Positions 36,090-45,495 of a stretch of 64,000 nucleotides of DNA are shown piece by piece. The notes beneath the pieces were generated by a model. The model was not told the DNA's origin and made no database searches. It saw nothing but the letters and a program-made list of their open reading frames with translations. Within the stretch, counting starts at the first letter, position 1; every line of letters starts with the position of its first letter. The DNA comes from AEGEAN-183 sp045563675 (GTDB lineage Bacteria > Pseudomonadota > Gammaproteobacteria > Magnimaribacterales > Magnimaribacteraceae), in contig JBJLIX010000002.1 of assembly GCA_045563675.1 (NCBI GenBank), positions 62,001-126,000 of the forward strand. Direction: 5' to 3'. Made by a program: the position numbers and the translations under genes.

Positions 36090-37466
36090 TTGAAAAATAA
36101 AGAAAACAAATTAAGTTTAAAAATAAAACTTGGTTATGGAATAGGTGACATAGCCATATGCCTTTACTGGAGTGGCGTTGGTCTTTATCTTATGTATTTT
36201 TATACTGATGTAGTAGGTATTTCACCTGTAATGGCTAGTGCGATTTACTCCATAGGCATGGCTTGGGATGCTATTACAGATCCTTCAATGGGTTTCATAG
36301 CTGAAAGAACTAGAACCAGGTGGGGTATTTATAGACCTTATCTATTATTTGGAAACATTCCTTTGGCTCTTTCATTTGTTCTTCTGATGTGGGCCCCTCC
36401 TTTTGAAGGAACTGCTCTTTTTATATTTCTCTTGTTTGCAAATTTACTGCATAGGACATGTTTTACCATTGTGAGTGTTCCTTTTTCCTCTTTGACCCCA
36501 AGAATTACAGAAGACAGTGAGCAAAGAACCAATCTTACTGGTTTCAGGATGATGGGAGCCCAGACAGGCACTAACTTGATGTCAGCTTTTGCCTTTCCTA
36601 TTGTATTCTGGTTTGGGATGGGAGATGAAGCCAAAGGCTTTGTATTCATGGCAATGATTGCAGGAATTGCTGCTCTTATTATTCATAGCATTACTTTTTA
36701 CACAGTAAAAGAGCCACAACAAGATCAAGGAATTGAAAGGGTAGGAGGAAGTTTTTTAGAAATTGCTAAATCTATTGGGCAAAATAAACCTTTTTGGTTA
36801 GTTTTTTCAGCGACCTTAATAGTAGGAGTAACAACTATATTCTTTGGTAATAGTTTAGTTTATTACTCCAAGTACGCCTTAGGATTGCATGAATATCAAG
36901 GCATTATCTTATTTACTAATGGAATTGTAGCTTTTGCTAGCATCCCAATCTGGTGGGCAATATCAAATAAAATTGGTAAACGACATACTTGGTTGCTATC
37001 AATGAGCATTACTACAGTTGCTTTTATTTGCTTTTATCTTTACCCAATAACAACGCTTAAAGAATTGCTGATTTTGGTTGCATTTATTGGATTAGGTGCT
37101 GGAGCAGCAGGCATTCTATTTTGGTCTATGTTACCAGACACTATTGAGTACGGGGAGGCACTTACAGGAGTAAGGAGTGAATCATCTCTTTATGGTTTTA
37201 TGACTTTTGCTCAAAAAGGATCTATAGCCTTAGCAATTCTAATATTTGGATTTGTTTTTAGTTTTATAGGTTTTGAAGCTAACCAAGTCCAAAGTGCAGA
37301 AACTATTTCTTCTATGAAAACAATTATGAGCATTATCCCTGCTTTTGGTGTGGCATTAAGTTTAGTTGTAATATATTTCTATCCCATAGACACAGATACA
37401 CATAAAGAACTATTAGAGCATATTAAAAATAAAAATCATGATACAGAGATCCTAAAAGAAATATGA
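36090..37466 (+). CDS. GPH-family (MelB-like) sugar-cation symporter
   Basis: 458 residues, 12 helices. LGYGIGDIAICLYWSGVGLYLMYFYTDV and AITDPSMGFIAERTRTRWGIYRPYLLFG are the glycoside-pentoside-hexuronide symporter hallmarks, with the cation-site DPxxG motif and GARSESSxYG-like VRSESSLYGFMTF. The start is TTG at 36090. The next gene, an oxidoreductase fusion, overlaps by four bases. Likely imports a sugar or sugar acid that the fusion protein oxidises or reduces. Confidence 0.9.
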   Translation: MKNKENKLSLKIKLGYGIGDIAICLYWSGVGLYLMYFYTDVVGISPVMASAIYSIGMAWDAITDPSMGFIAERTRTRWGIYRPYLLFGNIPLALSFVLLMWAPPFEGTALFIFLLFANLLHRTCFTIVSVPFSSLTPRITEDSEQRTNLTGFRMMGAQTGTNLMSAFAFPIVFWFGMGDEAKGFVFMAMIAGIAALIIHSITFYTVKEPQQDQGIERVGGSFLEIAKSIGQNKPFWLVFSATLIVGVTTIFFGNSLVYYSKYALGLHEYQGIILFTNGIVAFASIPIWWAISNKIGKRHTWLLSMSITTVAFICFYLYPITTLKELLILVAFIGLGAGAAGILFWSMLPDTIEYGEALTGVRSESSLYGFMTFAQKGSIALAILIFGFVFSFIGFEANQVQSAETISSMKTIMSIIPAFGVALSLVVIYFYPIDTDTHKELLEHIKNKNHDTEILKEI

Positions 37467-39469
37467 TCAACTGGGGTATTTTTGGAACGGGGATGATATC
37501 TAGGGCACTAGCTGTTTCTATGAGGGACAGCAAAGGCTCTAATCTAAAAGCCGTTGCTAGTAGATCAATTAAAAGGGCAGAAAAATTTGCTGATAAATAT
37601 AATTGTTTGCCCGTAGAGGGTTATGAAAGTCTACTCGAAGATGATGAAATAGATGCAATTTATGTAGCCACTCCCCATGATTCACATTTTGATTTAGCTC
37701 TAGCTTCACTTGAAGCAAAGAAATCAGTACTTTGCGAAAAGCCAATGACTTTAAATTCAACGGAGGCAATGGTGCTTATAGATGCTGCTCGGACTAACGG
37801 AGTTTTATTTATGGAAGCCTTTATGTACCGAACGCATCCGCAGACCGATAAAGTACGTGAACTAATAGAAAAAGAATTTAAAACTTCACCTTTAACCATT
37901 GAAGCGTCTTTCGGTTTCTTAGCTGATGTTCCAAAAGAACATCGTTTAGTAAACCCTGATTTAGGAGGGGGGTCTATAATGGACATAGGATGTTACCCTA
38001 TGTCTATGTCTAGAATGGTAGTAGGCATTCAAGAGGGTAAACTATTTTCAAACCCTATTTCGATCAAGGCTAAGGGTGAATTATCTGAAAGAGGAATAGA
38101 TTTAAATGCCTCTGCAGAATTAGTCTTTGAAAATGGTTCTAAAGCATTTATCAGTTCAGCCATTAATAAAAACTTAAATAATACAGTGCTTATCTCAAAC
38201 GATGAGAAATCAATTCTCATTGAAGAGCCTTGGCAGTGTGGCGAACAAGTAGGACGTAAATCTAAAATTATTTTTAAAAGAGAGGGGTTTGATAATGAGG
38301 TGATTGAATTTAAAGAGAATAAAGGTGTTTTTACTTTTGAAATTGATCATTTTGTAGATCTTATTAACCAAAAAAAGACTGAATCAAAGAAAGTTTCTCA
38401 CTCAGATTCCCACGGAAATATGATCTGGCTTGATGCTTGGAGGAAGAAAATAGGAGTTTATTATAGTACTGATAATCCTGAAAATAGGGCCTCATCTCTT
38501 TTAGGAAAAGAAGCTGCTAAAAATTCAGATATTATGTCCTTTCATTATATAAAAGGTTTAGATAAGAAGATTTCCAGAGTAGTTTTTGGATGTGATAATC
38601 AATCTGGTACAGACCATGCTTTTGCTATGTTTGACCACTTTTTTTCTTTGGGTGGTAATACCTTTGATACAGCTTACATTTATAACAATGGAAAAAGCGA
38701 TGTCTACTTAGGGAAATGGATGGCTCATAGAGGCCTAAGAGAAAAAGTAGTTGTTCTTGGAAAGGGGGCCCACACCCCACATTGCTACCCTGATCTAATA
38801 CGACCACAATTAGAAGAGTCTTTAGATAGATTGCAGACTGATTATCTTGATATTTACTGTTTACACAGAGATAACTTGGAAGTTCCAGTAAGAGAATTTG
38901 TAGATGCATTAGATGAAATAAAAAAAGAAGGTTTAATTAAGTTAATTGGAGCATCGAATTGGAATCTAACAAGATTCTCAGAAGCAATTTCGTATGCTGA
39001 AAACTCAGATAAACAGGCTTTTAGTGTTTTAAGCAATAACTTTAGTTTGGCTAAAATGCTTACCCCAGTTTGGCCAGGCTGTGAAAGTTGCTCTGAAGAA
39101 AATTTTAAGGATTACTTGCAAGAAAAACAGATTCCTATTTTTCCCTGGTCCAGTCAAGCTAGAGGTTTTTTTCTTGAGAACCAAGAATTTCAAGGGTCTC
39201 TCCATATAGCGAACCCTAATCAAGAAGAAAAAGATAGGGTTTGGTTTAATCAAGATAATATTGAAAGAAGAAATAGGTGTTTTTCTTTAGCAAAAGATAA
39301 GGGTGTTGAAGCCATTGAGTTGGCTTTAGCTTTTGTATTAAATCAAGAGTTTCCTTCTCACCCTTTAATTGGTCCAAGAAATTTTTTTGAAACGAAGAGC
39401 TCTCTAAAAGCTTTAAATATAGATCTAAGTAGCAAAGAAAGAGACTGGTTAGATTTAAAAGGCGATTAG
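37463..39469 (+). CDS. Gfo/Idh/MocA oxidoreductase fused to aldo/keto reductase
   Basis: 668 residues in one frame. Residues 1-330 form a Gfo/Idh/MocA unit: dinucleotide loop GIFGTGMIS (5-13) and EKP with Lys93. Residues about 355-668 form an aldo/keto reductase barrel: TFDTAYIYNNGKSDVYLG supplies Asp and Tyr, VVVLGKGAH the Lys and DIYCLHRDN the His; the NADPH region ends SSLKAL. Fusion of two NAD(P) sugar oxidoreductases is unusual and suggests an oxidation-reduction (epimerisation-like) cycle on one sugar. Translational overlap with the symporter supports sugar use. A sequencing frameshift removing a stop cannot be excluded but the linker reads cleanly. Confidence 0.9.
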   Translation: MINWGIFGTGMISRALAVSMRDSKGSNLKAVASRSIKRAEKFADKYNCLPVEGYESLLEDDEIDAIYVATPHDSHFDLALASLEAKKSVLCEKPMTLNSTEAMVLIDAARTNGVLFMEAFMYRTHPQTDKVRELIEKEFKTSPLTIEASFGFLADVPKEHRLVNPDLGGGSIMDIGCYPMSMSRMVVGIQEGKLFSNPISIKAKGELSERGIDLNASAELVFENGSKAFISSAINKNLNNTVLISNDEKSILIEEPWQCGEQVGRKSKIIFKREGFDNEVIEFKENKGVFTFEIDHFVDLINQKKTESKKVSHSDSHGNMIWLDAWRKKIGVYYSTDNPENRASSLLGKEAAKNSDIMSFHYIKGLDKKISRVVFGCDNQSGTDHAFAMFDHFFSLGGNTFDTAYIYNNGKSDVYLGKWMAHRGLREKVVVLGKGAHTPHCYPDLIRPQLEESLDRLQTDYLDIYCLHRDNLEVPVREFVDALDEIKKEGLIKLIGASNWNLTRFSEAISYAENSDKQAFSVLSNNFSLAKMLTPVWPGCESCSEENFKDYLQEKQIPIFPWSSQARGFFLENQEFQGSLHIANPNQEEKDRVWFNQDNIERRNRCFSLAKDKGVEAIELALAFVLNQEFPSHPLIGPRNFFETKSSLKALNIDLSSKERDWLDLKGD

Positions 39470-39493
39470 CATTTATAAAATTCTAAGAATTTT

Positions 39494-39520
39494 TGGTATA
39501 ATTTTTTAAAAATTAGGGGG
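39494..39520 (+). promoter_or_regulatory. Extended -10 promoter and strong ribosome site of the double-cupin gene
   Basis: TGGTATAAT at 39494-39502 is an extended -10 element (TGnTATAAT). AGGGGG at 39515-39520 is the ribosome site for ATG 39525. An AAAATTC-TAA-GAATTTT hairpin immediately upstream may terminate the preceding operon. Confidence 0.5.
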
Positions 39521-39524
39521 ACAT

Positions 39525-40595
39525 ATGTCAGAAACAGTTGCTAATCCAGAATATAATCCTGCAGGGGTAGGGGATTGTATAGATACAAATAAACTACCTT
39601 GGTTGCCTTTATCGAACGCAGAAGGTCTTTCCATTAAGCCTGCAAGGGCAAGTTCGGAAAGTGGAATCTTTAGCGTAATATTAAAAATTGATAAGGGAGC
39701 TTCTATACCTGAATCAGTGTATTTAGGCGGAATGGATATGTTAGTTCTTTCTGGGAAGGCTGAATATGATCAGGAAGGATCTAAAAGCACTCTCAGTCCA
39801 GGAACTTGGGGTTTTATCTCTGCTAATTCAAGAGTTAATTCCTTTTTAGCCTTAGAAGACACAGAGATACTAGCCAACTTCTTTAGTGGCGTTGCATTTT
39901 TGAAAGAGGACGGTTCTCTAGATTCATTATTCACAGCCATGGATGTACAGAAAATGGCTAAAGACACCAAAATTCCACTTGTTCCTAATTCTCTTTCTTC
40001 ATGCATGGAGATTGAAGGCGAACCTTATAAAGGTAATGGAGAGCCATTATCTATAGCTTCTGGAAATGCTGGAAAACTTGTCAATGACAATGTAGATACA
40101 GAATCTAGTTCTGAAGTTACTCATCCTCACTTTGTAGATACACGTTCAGTTCCGTGGCTTGTCTTACCAGGCATGGAGGATGTTGGTCTTAAAATTCTGC
40201 GAGTAAGTGAGGAAACAGGTTATGTTTCACTTATAGTTAGACATAATGGTGTTGCTGATCCTCATACTCATATTGGAGCTAGTGATTTCTTAGTATTACA
40301 AGGTAGATTAGGAGTTAGAGCTGGACCACCTGAAGGTTATGGACCAGGTATTTGGTTTTATGAACCTGCTGGTGCTAGGCATGATGCAACACAGAGGGTA
40401 ACTGATGAAGATTTGATCTATACCGCTAATCTTTATGGACCAGTTATGTTTGATTCTGGACCTGGAACCCAAATAGAAAACCTTCTTTCTTGGGTGGAAT
40501 ATAAAGGGATGGCAGAAGCTAATGGAATTAAACTGGTTCCAAGCACTAGACCAGATGACTCAAGCTTACTAGCTTGGGCACCCTTATCTGCTTAA
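39525..40595 (+). CDS. Two-domain cupin protein; C-terminal half metal-binding
   Basis: 356 residues in two homologous halves, each beginning with D-T-x-x-x-P-W. The C-terminal half has DPHTHIGASDFLVLQG and GARHDATQR, the His-x-His..Glu/Asp..His cupin set, as in ChrR-like or 2,4'-dihydroxyacetophenone dioxygenase-like cupins. In the N-terminal half the matching stretch SIPESVYLGGMDMLVLSG lacks the His ligands, so this half is probably structural. Possible ring- or C-C-cleaving dioxygenase or isomerase. Related to the single cupin at 48422. Followed by its own terminator. Confidence 0.82.
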   Translation: MSETVANPEYNPAGVGDCIDTNKLPWLPLSNAEGLSIKPARASSESGIFSVILKIDKGASIPESVYLGGMDMLVLSGKAEYDQEGSKSTLSPGTWGFISANSRVNSFLALEDTEILANFFSGVAFLKEDGSLDSLFTAMDVQKMAKDTKIPLVPNSLSSCMEIEGEPYKGNGEPLSIASGNAGKLVNDNVDTESSSEVTHPHFVDTRSVPWLVLPGMEDVGLKILRVSEETGYVSLIVRHNGVADPHTHIGASDFLVLQGRLGVRAGPPEGYGPGIWFYEPAGARHDATQRVTDEDLIYTANLYGPVMFDSGPGTQIENLLSWVEYKGMAEANGIKLVPSTRPDDSSLLAWAPLSA

Positions 40596-40610
40596 GAAAA
40601 TATCAACTTA

Positions 40611-40649
40611 ATAGACCTGCTTTTCTTTACAAAGCGGGTCTATCTTTTT
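40611..40649 (+). terminator. Rho-independent terminator after double cupin
   Basis: ATAGACCTGCTTT (40611-40623) pairs with AAAGCGGGTCTAT (40631-40643) with one G-U pair, then a T-rich run. Confidence 0.88.
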
Positions 40650-40677
40650 ACAGTTCAAAAAGATAAAGGTATTTTTA

Positions 40678-42015
40678 ATGACAGAATCAATCAAAACTTT
40701 AATAAGTAATGTTCAAATCATAGATGGTTCAGGGGCTGAGCCTTATTTAGGAAACATTATTCTCAAAGATGAGCTTATTGAAAAGGTAGAAGAAAAGAGC
40801 TCTGCTAACTCTTATAAAGAAGAGACATTCAATTCAGTTATAGACGCGTCAGGATTGACCGTAATGCCTGGACTAATAGACGCGCATTGTCATATAACTT
40901 TTGATGAGCCTTCTTCCAATGATGAACTCTTCTATCATCGCAGAGAAGGGTTGGCAGCAATAATAGCCGGACAGAATGCATTAAAGGTATTGCAATCAGG
41001 AGTTACTGGTCTATTAGATGCAGATTGTATTTTCGATGTAGGGGTTGATCTGAGAGATGCTATAGAAGCTGGAATTCTTGTTGGTCCAAGAATGGCAGTT
41101 GGTGGGAACGCACTTCTCACTTCTGTAGGTGGAACAGGTGGAAGAGTAATTCCTGATAAAGGCAGATTAGGCTACGGTGCAGTAGTCAGGAGTCCTGAAG
41201 AAATAGTTCTTGAAATAAGAAGGCAGATAAAGTTAGGCGTTGATTGGATTAAGATACATGTATCTGGATTAGTTCCGAGGCAATTTTCAGAAGGAGAAGT
41301 TAAAGCGTGGAGTTATGACGAACTTAAACTTGCATGTGACACAGCACATGAATTAGGTATTCCTGTAGTAGGACATTGTAGAAGTGCTGATAGTGTAAGA
41401 GATTCTGTTCTAGCTGGAATGGATCTTGTTCTTCATGCCACTTATATGAACGAAGAGGCTTTAGAAGTTGTAATTGAAAAGAAAGTTCCTATCGTCCCTA
41501 CTTTTACATTCCAAGCTAATTTAATTGATTATTCAGAAGAAATGGGAGCCTCAAAAACTTATAAAGAAATATTTGAAAAAGAAATTGAAGATAATTTAGA
41601 TATCTTAATAAAAGCTTTTGAAAGCGGAGTTCCGTTGTTATGTGGCAGTGAGTCAGGATTTTCAGTAACCCCTTATGGAGACTGGCATTATAAAGAAATG
41701 CAAGTTTTTGTAGAAAAACTTGGCTTAACTCCATTGCAGGCAATAAAAAGTGCTACTAAAGACGCAGCTAAAGCTTTAAGAAAAGATGGTGAAGTTGGCT
41801 TACTTAAAAAAGGCTATTTAGCCGACATATTACTCATAGATGGTGATCCCTCAAAAGATGTAACTATCTTAGGAAATAAAGAACTAATTAAAAATGTTTT
41901 TCTTAATGGAAAGGAAATAGATCTAACACCTCCCTTGGAAAGGGTTAAAGACCCAGAAGGTTGGAGAGTATCTTCCTATTCTGAAAGAATCTTAAAAAAG
42001 AATACTAAGAAATGA
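40678..42015 (+). CDS. Metal-dependent amidohydrolase (imidazolonepropionase/prolidase-like)
   Basis: 445 residues. Amidohydrolase-1 fold: VMPGLIDAHCHITFD (His-x-His metal site near residues 66-70), DWIKIHVSGL with the possible metal-bridging Lys, VVGHCRSADS and a late CGSESGF where the catalytic Asp is usually found, followed by AIKSATKDAAKAL and GYLADILLIDGDP. Similar to imidazolonepropionase-like and Xaa-Pro hydrolases in marine bacteria. The Asp position reads Ser/Glu here, so the exact mechanism is uncertain. It overlaps the SDR gene by four bases. Confidence 0.87.
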   Translation: MTESIKTLISNVQIIDGSGAEPYLGNIILKDELIEKVEEKSSANSYKEETFNSVIDASGLTVMPGLIDAHCHITFDEPSSNDELFYHRREGLAAIIAGQNALKVLQSGVTGLLDADCIFDVGVDLRDAIEAGILVGPRMAVGGNALLTSVGGTGGRVIPDKGRLGYGAVVRSPEEIVLEIRRQIKLGVDWIKIHVSGLVPRQFSEGEVKAWSYDELKLACDTAHELGIPVVGHCRSADSVRDSVLAGMDLVLHATYMNEEALEVVIEKKVPIVPTFTFQANLIDYSEEMGASKTYKEIFEKEIEDNLDILIKAFESGVPLLCGSESGFSVTPYGDWHYKEMQVFVEKLGLTPLQAIKSATKDAAKALRKDGEVGLLKKGYLADILLIDGDPSKDVTILGNKELIKNVFLNGKEIDLTPPLERVKDPEGWRVSSYSERILKKNTKK

Positions 42016-42755
42016 AAAACTTAATAGTCACTGGTGCTGCTGGGGGCATAGGTTCTCAAATTGCAAAAAACGCCAGCGAAAATAACTATCGTGTAGGTTT
42101 AATGGATTTAGATGAAAAGAAACTTGAAGATCTCACTAAGTTAATTCCTAATTCATTTGCTTTGCCAACAGATATAACTGATGAAAAATCAGTTACTGAA
42201 AGTGTTAATAGCTTTGGTAGTTCAATCGATGCTCTTGTTAATTGTGCCGGAATAGTAAGATTTGGGGGTCTTTTAGAGCAAGATGTAAAAGATTTTAGAG
42301 ATGTCATAAATGTAAACCTTCTCGGTTGTTTTATAGTCAGTTGCTCTGTTGCTAGAGCCATGATCAAACATGGTGGAGGAAATATTGTGAATATAAGTTC
42401 AATTAGTGGCGGAAAGCACCCTGCAATTCACTCAGGAGCCTATGCAGCGGCTAAAGCAGGAATTGTCATGCTTACTGAGCAAATGTCTCTTGAATGGGGT
42501 AAAGAAGGAATACGCGTAAATGCAGTATCACCTGGATTCATCAACACAGGTATGGCAGCTTCTCACTATAAAAAACAAAAAGAAAGAGAAAAGAGAGAAG
42601 GTATGGTTCCATTAGGAAGGCTAGGAAGTTCTGAAGATGTAGCTAAAGTAGTTATGTTTCTTCTTTCTGATGACTCTTCTTACGTGCATGGAGAAAACAT
42701 CCTAATAGACGGTGGCGTTATGAATAGCGTACTAGCTAATATAGGAAGAGAGTAA
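42012..42755 (+). CDS. Short-chain dehydrogenase/reductase (SDR, FabG-like)
   Basis: 247 residues. TGAAGGIGSQIA at 7-18, LVNCAGIV, NISSISGG, catalytic Y144-x3-K148 (YAAAK) and the C-terminal ENILIDGGVMNS. Translation start overlaps the amidohydrolase stop, so the two belong to one transcript and probably one pathway. Converges with the minus-strand amidohydrolase, six bases between stops. Confidence 0.92.
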   Translation: MKNLIVTGAAGGIGSQIAKNASENNYRVGLMDLDEKKLEDLTKLIPNSFALPTDITDEKSVTESVNSFGSSIDALVNCAGIVRFGGLLEQDVKDFRDVINVNLLGCFIVSCSVARAMIKHGGGNIVNISSISGGKHPAIHSGAYAAAKAGIVMLTEQMSLEWGKEGIRVNAVSPGFINTGMAASHYKKQKEREKREGMVPLGRLGSSEDVAKVVMFLLSDDSSYVHGENILIDGGVMNSVLANIGRE

Positions 42756-42761
42756 CTAGAA

Positions 42762-43739
42762 CTAATTTAAACGTAGAAGTTTTTTTGCGTTATCCGCAAG
42801 GAAAGATTGAGTAGAAGCAAGGTTATTTTTATCTGGTTGATCCCACCCAAGAAAATTAGTTCCCAAGACCTGTCTTTCTCTGCCTACTACAGAGTCTAAA
42901 AGCTCCAGAGATTCTTTTTGATGGACATGATTATCAAACCAAATTCTCTTTAAGTATTTAAGAAACTCTCCTTCTTGTTTTAACCAGTCAGGCGAAGTAG
43001 GTCTTTTTTCTGCAGCTTTAGCCAACCTGCCAGCCAAGAATGCAACATTTCCTCCACCATGACTAATACAGATATCAAGATTTGGATGTCTTTTTAAGAC
43101 GCCTCCAAAAATTATTCTGCCCAGGGCAATGCTTTCGTCGTTCGCAAAACCTATAGTTAAGTCTAAGCTATAGTCATCAAGTCGATTATCACAAAAAGGA
43201 CCGTTAATACCTTGTGGAGCTGGGTGAATAAATAAGGGCACATTTAGTTCACAACAACTGGAATAAAATTCATCCATTTCTTTACTGTCTATTCCTAAAG
43301 GAAAATCAGTTCCTATATAACCCCCCAATAAACCTAGCTCCTTAACTGATCGATTCAGTTCTTTAATCGCCATCACAGGGTCTTGCATGGGAAGAGCAGC
43401 AAAACCTCCTAAAGTAGTTTGATTTTCAGAAATAATTTTAGCCAAAGAATCATTGTGAATTTTACAGAATTTATCTGCTTGTTTGGCTTCAATAAAATGA
43501 AAATAAGTAATAGGGTTGGGTGAAACAACCTGAAAGTCTATTCCCATTTCGTTCATGGCCTTTAATCGCAGATCCACATCCATGAAAGGTGTATTTTTAT
43601 AACTAACTCCTTCTAGTCTATAGTTTCCAGCTCTAAACCAAGGCTCTTTATCTGTACCCCCCATCTCTGGTCCTAAATCTTCAAGAACATTTAAAGTTTC
43701 AGGCAAGATTATATGAGCATGGATATCTATAACTTTCAT
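42762..43739 (-). CDS. ACMSD-like amidohydrolase-2 family protein
   Basis: 325 residues. IDIHAHIILPETL at the N-terminus gives the His-x-His metal site, VPLFIHPAPQG the next His, LDICISHGGGNVAFLAGR another and VLGTNFLGWDQPD the terminal Asp. This matches aminocarboxymuconate-semialdehyde decarboxylase and gamma-resorcylate decarboxylase relatives that decarboxylate or hydrolyse ring-derived acids. It lies 12 bases after the Rieske oxygenase gene on the same strand, consistent with an aromatic-degradation operon. Confidence 0.88.
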   Translation of the reverse strand: MKVIDIHAHIILPETLNVLEDLGPEMGGTDKEPWFRAGNYRLEGVSYKNTPFMDVDLRLKAMNEMGIDFQVVSPNPITYFHFIEAKQADKFCKIHNDSLAKIISENQTTLGGFAALPMQDPVMAIKELNRSVKELGLLGGYIGTDFPLGIDSKEMDEFYSSCCELNVPLFIHPAPQGINGPFCDNRLDDYSLDLTIGFANDESIALGRIIFGGVLKRHPNLDICISHGGGNVAFLAGRLAKAAEKRPTSPDWLKQEGEFLKYLKRIWFDNHVHQKESLELLDSVVGRERQVLGTNFLGWDQPDKNNLASTQSFLADNAKKLLRLN

Positions 43740-43751
43740 CAGAATAAGTGG

Positions 43752-44927
43752 TTACCAATCAGAACCATCTTTATCCATAAATTTTTTGATCCAATTATGA
43801 TAATTTTGGACAGCAGGCTCGTTCTTTCCATAAACAAAATTATAAGAACTCATTTTAGAAATAGTCGATTGAATTTGTAATCCCATTTTATAGTCTTCGT
43901 CTTCAACAGCCTGTAAAACCATTTGACTAAAGTTTTCAGAAGCTTCTTTTTCATCTTTAGATTTAGGTTCCTTTGCAGCGAGAATTGTTTGTCTGGTGAT
44001 GGTTTTTTCAGGTGAAGAAGTAGGAAAAATCTGACTGACTAAACAATGATCTCCTAAAACTCCAGAAATAGAAAGATTAGGAAAACCAGAATGTATTAGT
44101 CTTATATTTTCAAGTGGTGAATTCCAATCTGATTCGGGTTTACCAATAAGATCTTTTAATGACTTTCTGCCAAAGGTTAATCTCTGGTGAGGTCCATAAG
44201 TATCTAAAACAAGCAAATTTCCAACGGTATGCTTCCCGACGGTATCTCCATGCAATTGGTTGTGATGATAAGCTTCTAGATAACCATCTAAAGCTACTTT
44301 CCAACCAGGACCCTCAAGTTCTCTTTGATCAAAAATATACCAATCTTTTAGGTTAAGAGTTTCAAGTTCTAAAGCAAAATCGCCTAACCATTCATTTATA
44401 TTAAACTTTATTTCAGGAGATAGAATTACCCAAACCAAGCCAGCGCTTTCTGAACACTCTAGCTCAACTAATCCAAATTCTTCTTTGTTTATTTCACCAA
44501 AAGTTTTTTCACCGTACATTCCGATTAACTTTCCTTCATGGTTATAAGTCCAAGCGTGGTAAGGGCAAATAAAGTTTCTATTTTTACCGGATCCTTCTCT
44601 ACAAACAGGAGAACCTCTATGGCGACAAACATTTAAGAAGGCCCTTACTTTCATATCTTCAGATCTAGTTATCAATACCGGAGTATCAACAACATTCATT
44701 GCTCTGTAAGTATTTTTAGATGGTAGTTCGCTACTGAGACACAAAGCTAACGGTAGTTTTTTATATATTCTATTTATCTCGCTCTCATATCTTTCTGGAT
44801 CTACATAAGCCTCTACTGGGTTAGACATTACTTGATCAGCTTGATCTGTGGTCTTATTCTCAAAATGACTAAGAGCTCTTTTTACAAGAGATAGCATTTC
44901 GTCTGAGTTTGAACTATTTTTTTTCAT
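43752..44927 (-). CDS. Rieske non-haem iron oxygenase, large subunit
   Basis: 391 residues. Rieske [2Fe-2S] site CRHRG...CPYHAW with Cys101, His103, Cys121 and His124. The catalytic domain has DGYLEAYHHNQLHGDT (Fe-binding His pair). Such proteins hydroxylate or demethylate aromatic and related substrates, and need an electron-transfer reductase; none is encoded nearby. Followed by the ACMSD-like gene and preceded, with overlap, by a SnoaL-like gene that could be its small subunit. Confidence 0.92.
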   Translation of the reverse strand: MKKNSSNSDEMLSLVKRALSHFENKTTDQADQVMSNPVEAYVDPERYESEINRIYKKLPLALCLSSELPSKNTYRAMNVVDTPVLITRSEDMKVRAFLNVCRHRGSPVCREGSGKNRNFICPYHAWTYNHEGKLIGMYGEKTFGEINKEEFGLVELECSESAGLVWVILSPEIKFNINEWLGDFALELETLNLKDWYIFDQRELEGPGWKVALDGYLEAYHHNQLHGDTVGKHTVGNLLVLDTYGPHQRLTFGRKSLKDLIGKPESDWNSPLENIRLIHSGFPNLSISGVLGDHCLVSQIFPTSSPEKTITRQTILAAKEPKSKDEKEASENFSQMVLQAVEDEDYKMGLQIQSTISKMSSYNFVYGKNEPAVQNYHNWIKKFMDKDGSDW

Positions 44928-45481
44928 TTCTTAAATTTTTCTTGAAATTCTATCCAAGCTGGAACTGATTCAGGTATATCTGCTGGAACTTTTGCATTTG
45001 CTCCATTCACCCTTAGGGTCTCAGTTAAATCGTCTACATATTCAGAAGTTTTAACATAGTAAAAGAAATTGATAACTCTTTTAGAGAATTTCCAATTTCC
45101 TTCATCATTTGAATATTCATCGTCATATCTCATTGCTGCAAGACTAGCTATTCCGTCTCTAGTAGTCTCCGCATGACTGTAGACAGTTCCTAAAGCCTTG
45201 GCAGTGTCTTTAAAGTTTAAATTCACTCTAACATCATGTGTCCAATGAAAGGATGGCCCTCTAGTTTGGAATACTTCCTTGTACATTTCTATAATATTTT
45301 GGCGCCCTTTACTTTCTAACATTCCATTAGGAGAAAAAAATTCAGCATCTTTTGTAAATAATCCCTCTAAATACCTTAAATCTTGTTGATCACAAGCTTC
45401 TGCATACTTTGAAACCAATTCTTTTATTTCTTCTTTAGACTCTAATCGATCTAATCTTAAAGCTAGGTCTTTAATTTCCAT
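44924..45481 (-). CDS. SnoaL/NTF2-like protein
   Basis: 185 residues. RLDRLESKEEIKELVSKYAEACDQQDLRYLEGLFTKDAEFFS matches the SnoaL_4 start, an alpha+beta cone. It overlaps the Rieske gene by four bases, an arrangement used for small subunits of ring-hydroxylating oxygenases, though SnoaL-like isomerases or dehydratases are also possible. No transmembrane or signal segment. Confidence 0.85.
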   Translation of the reverse strand: MEIKDLALRLDRLESKEEIKELVSKYAEACDQQDLRYLEGLFTKDAEFFSPNGMLESKGRQNIIEMYKEVFQTRGPSFHWTHDVRVNLNFKDTAKALGTVYSHAETTRDGIASLAAMRYDDEYSNDEGNWKFSKRVINFFYYVKTSEYVDDLTETLRVNGANAKVPADIPESVPAWIEFQEKFKK

Positions 45482-45495
45482 AAGAATTTACTTTT

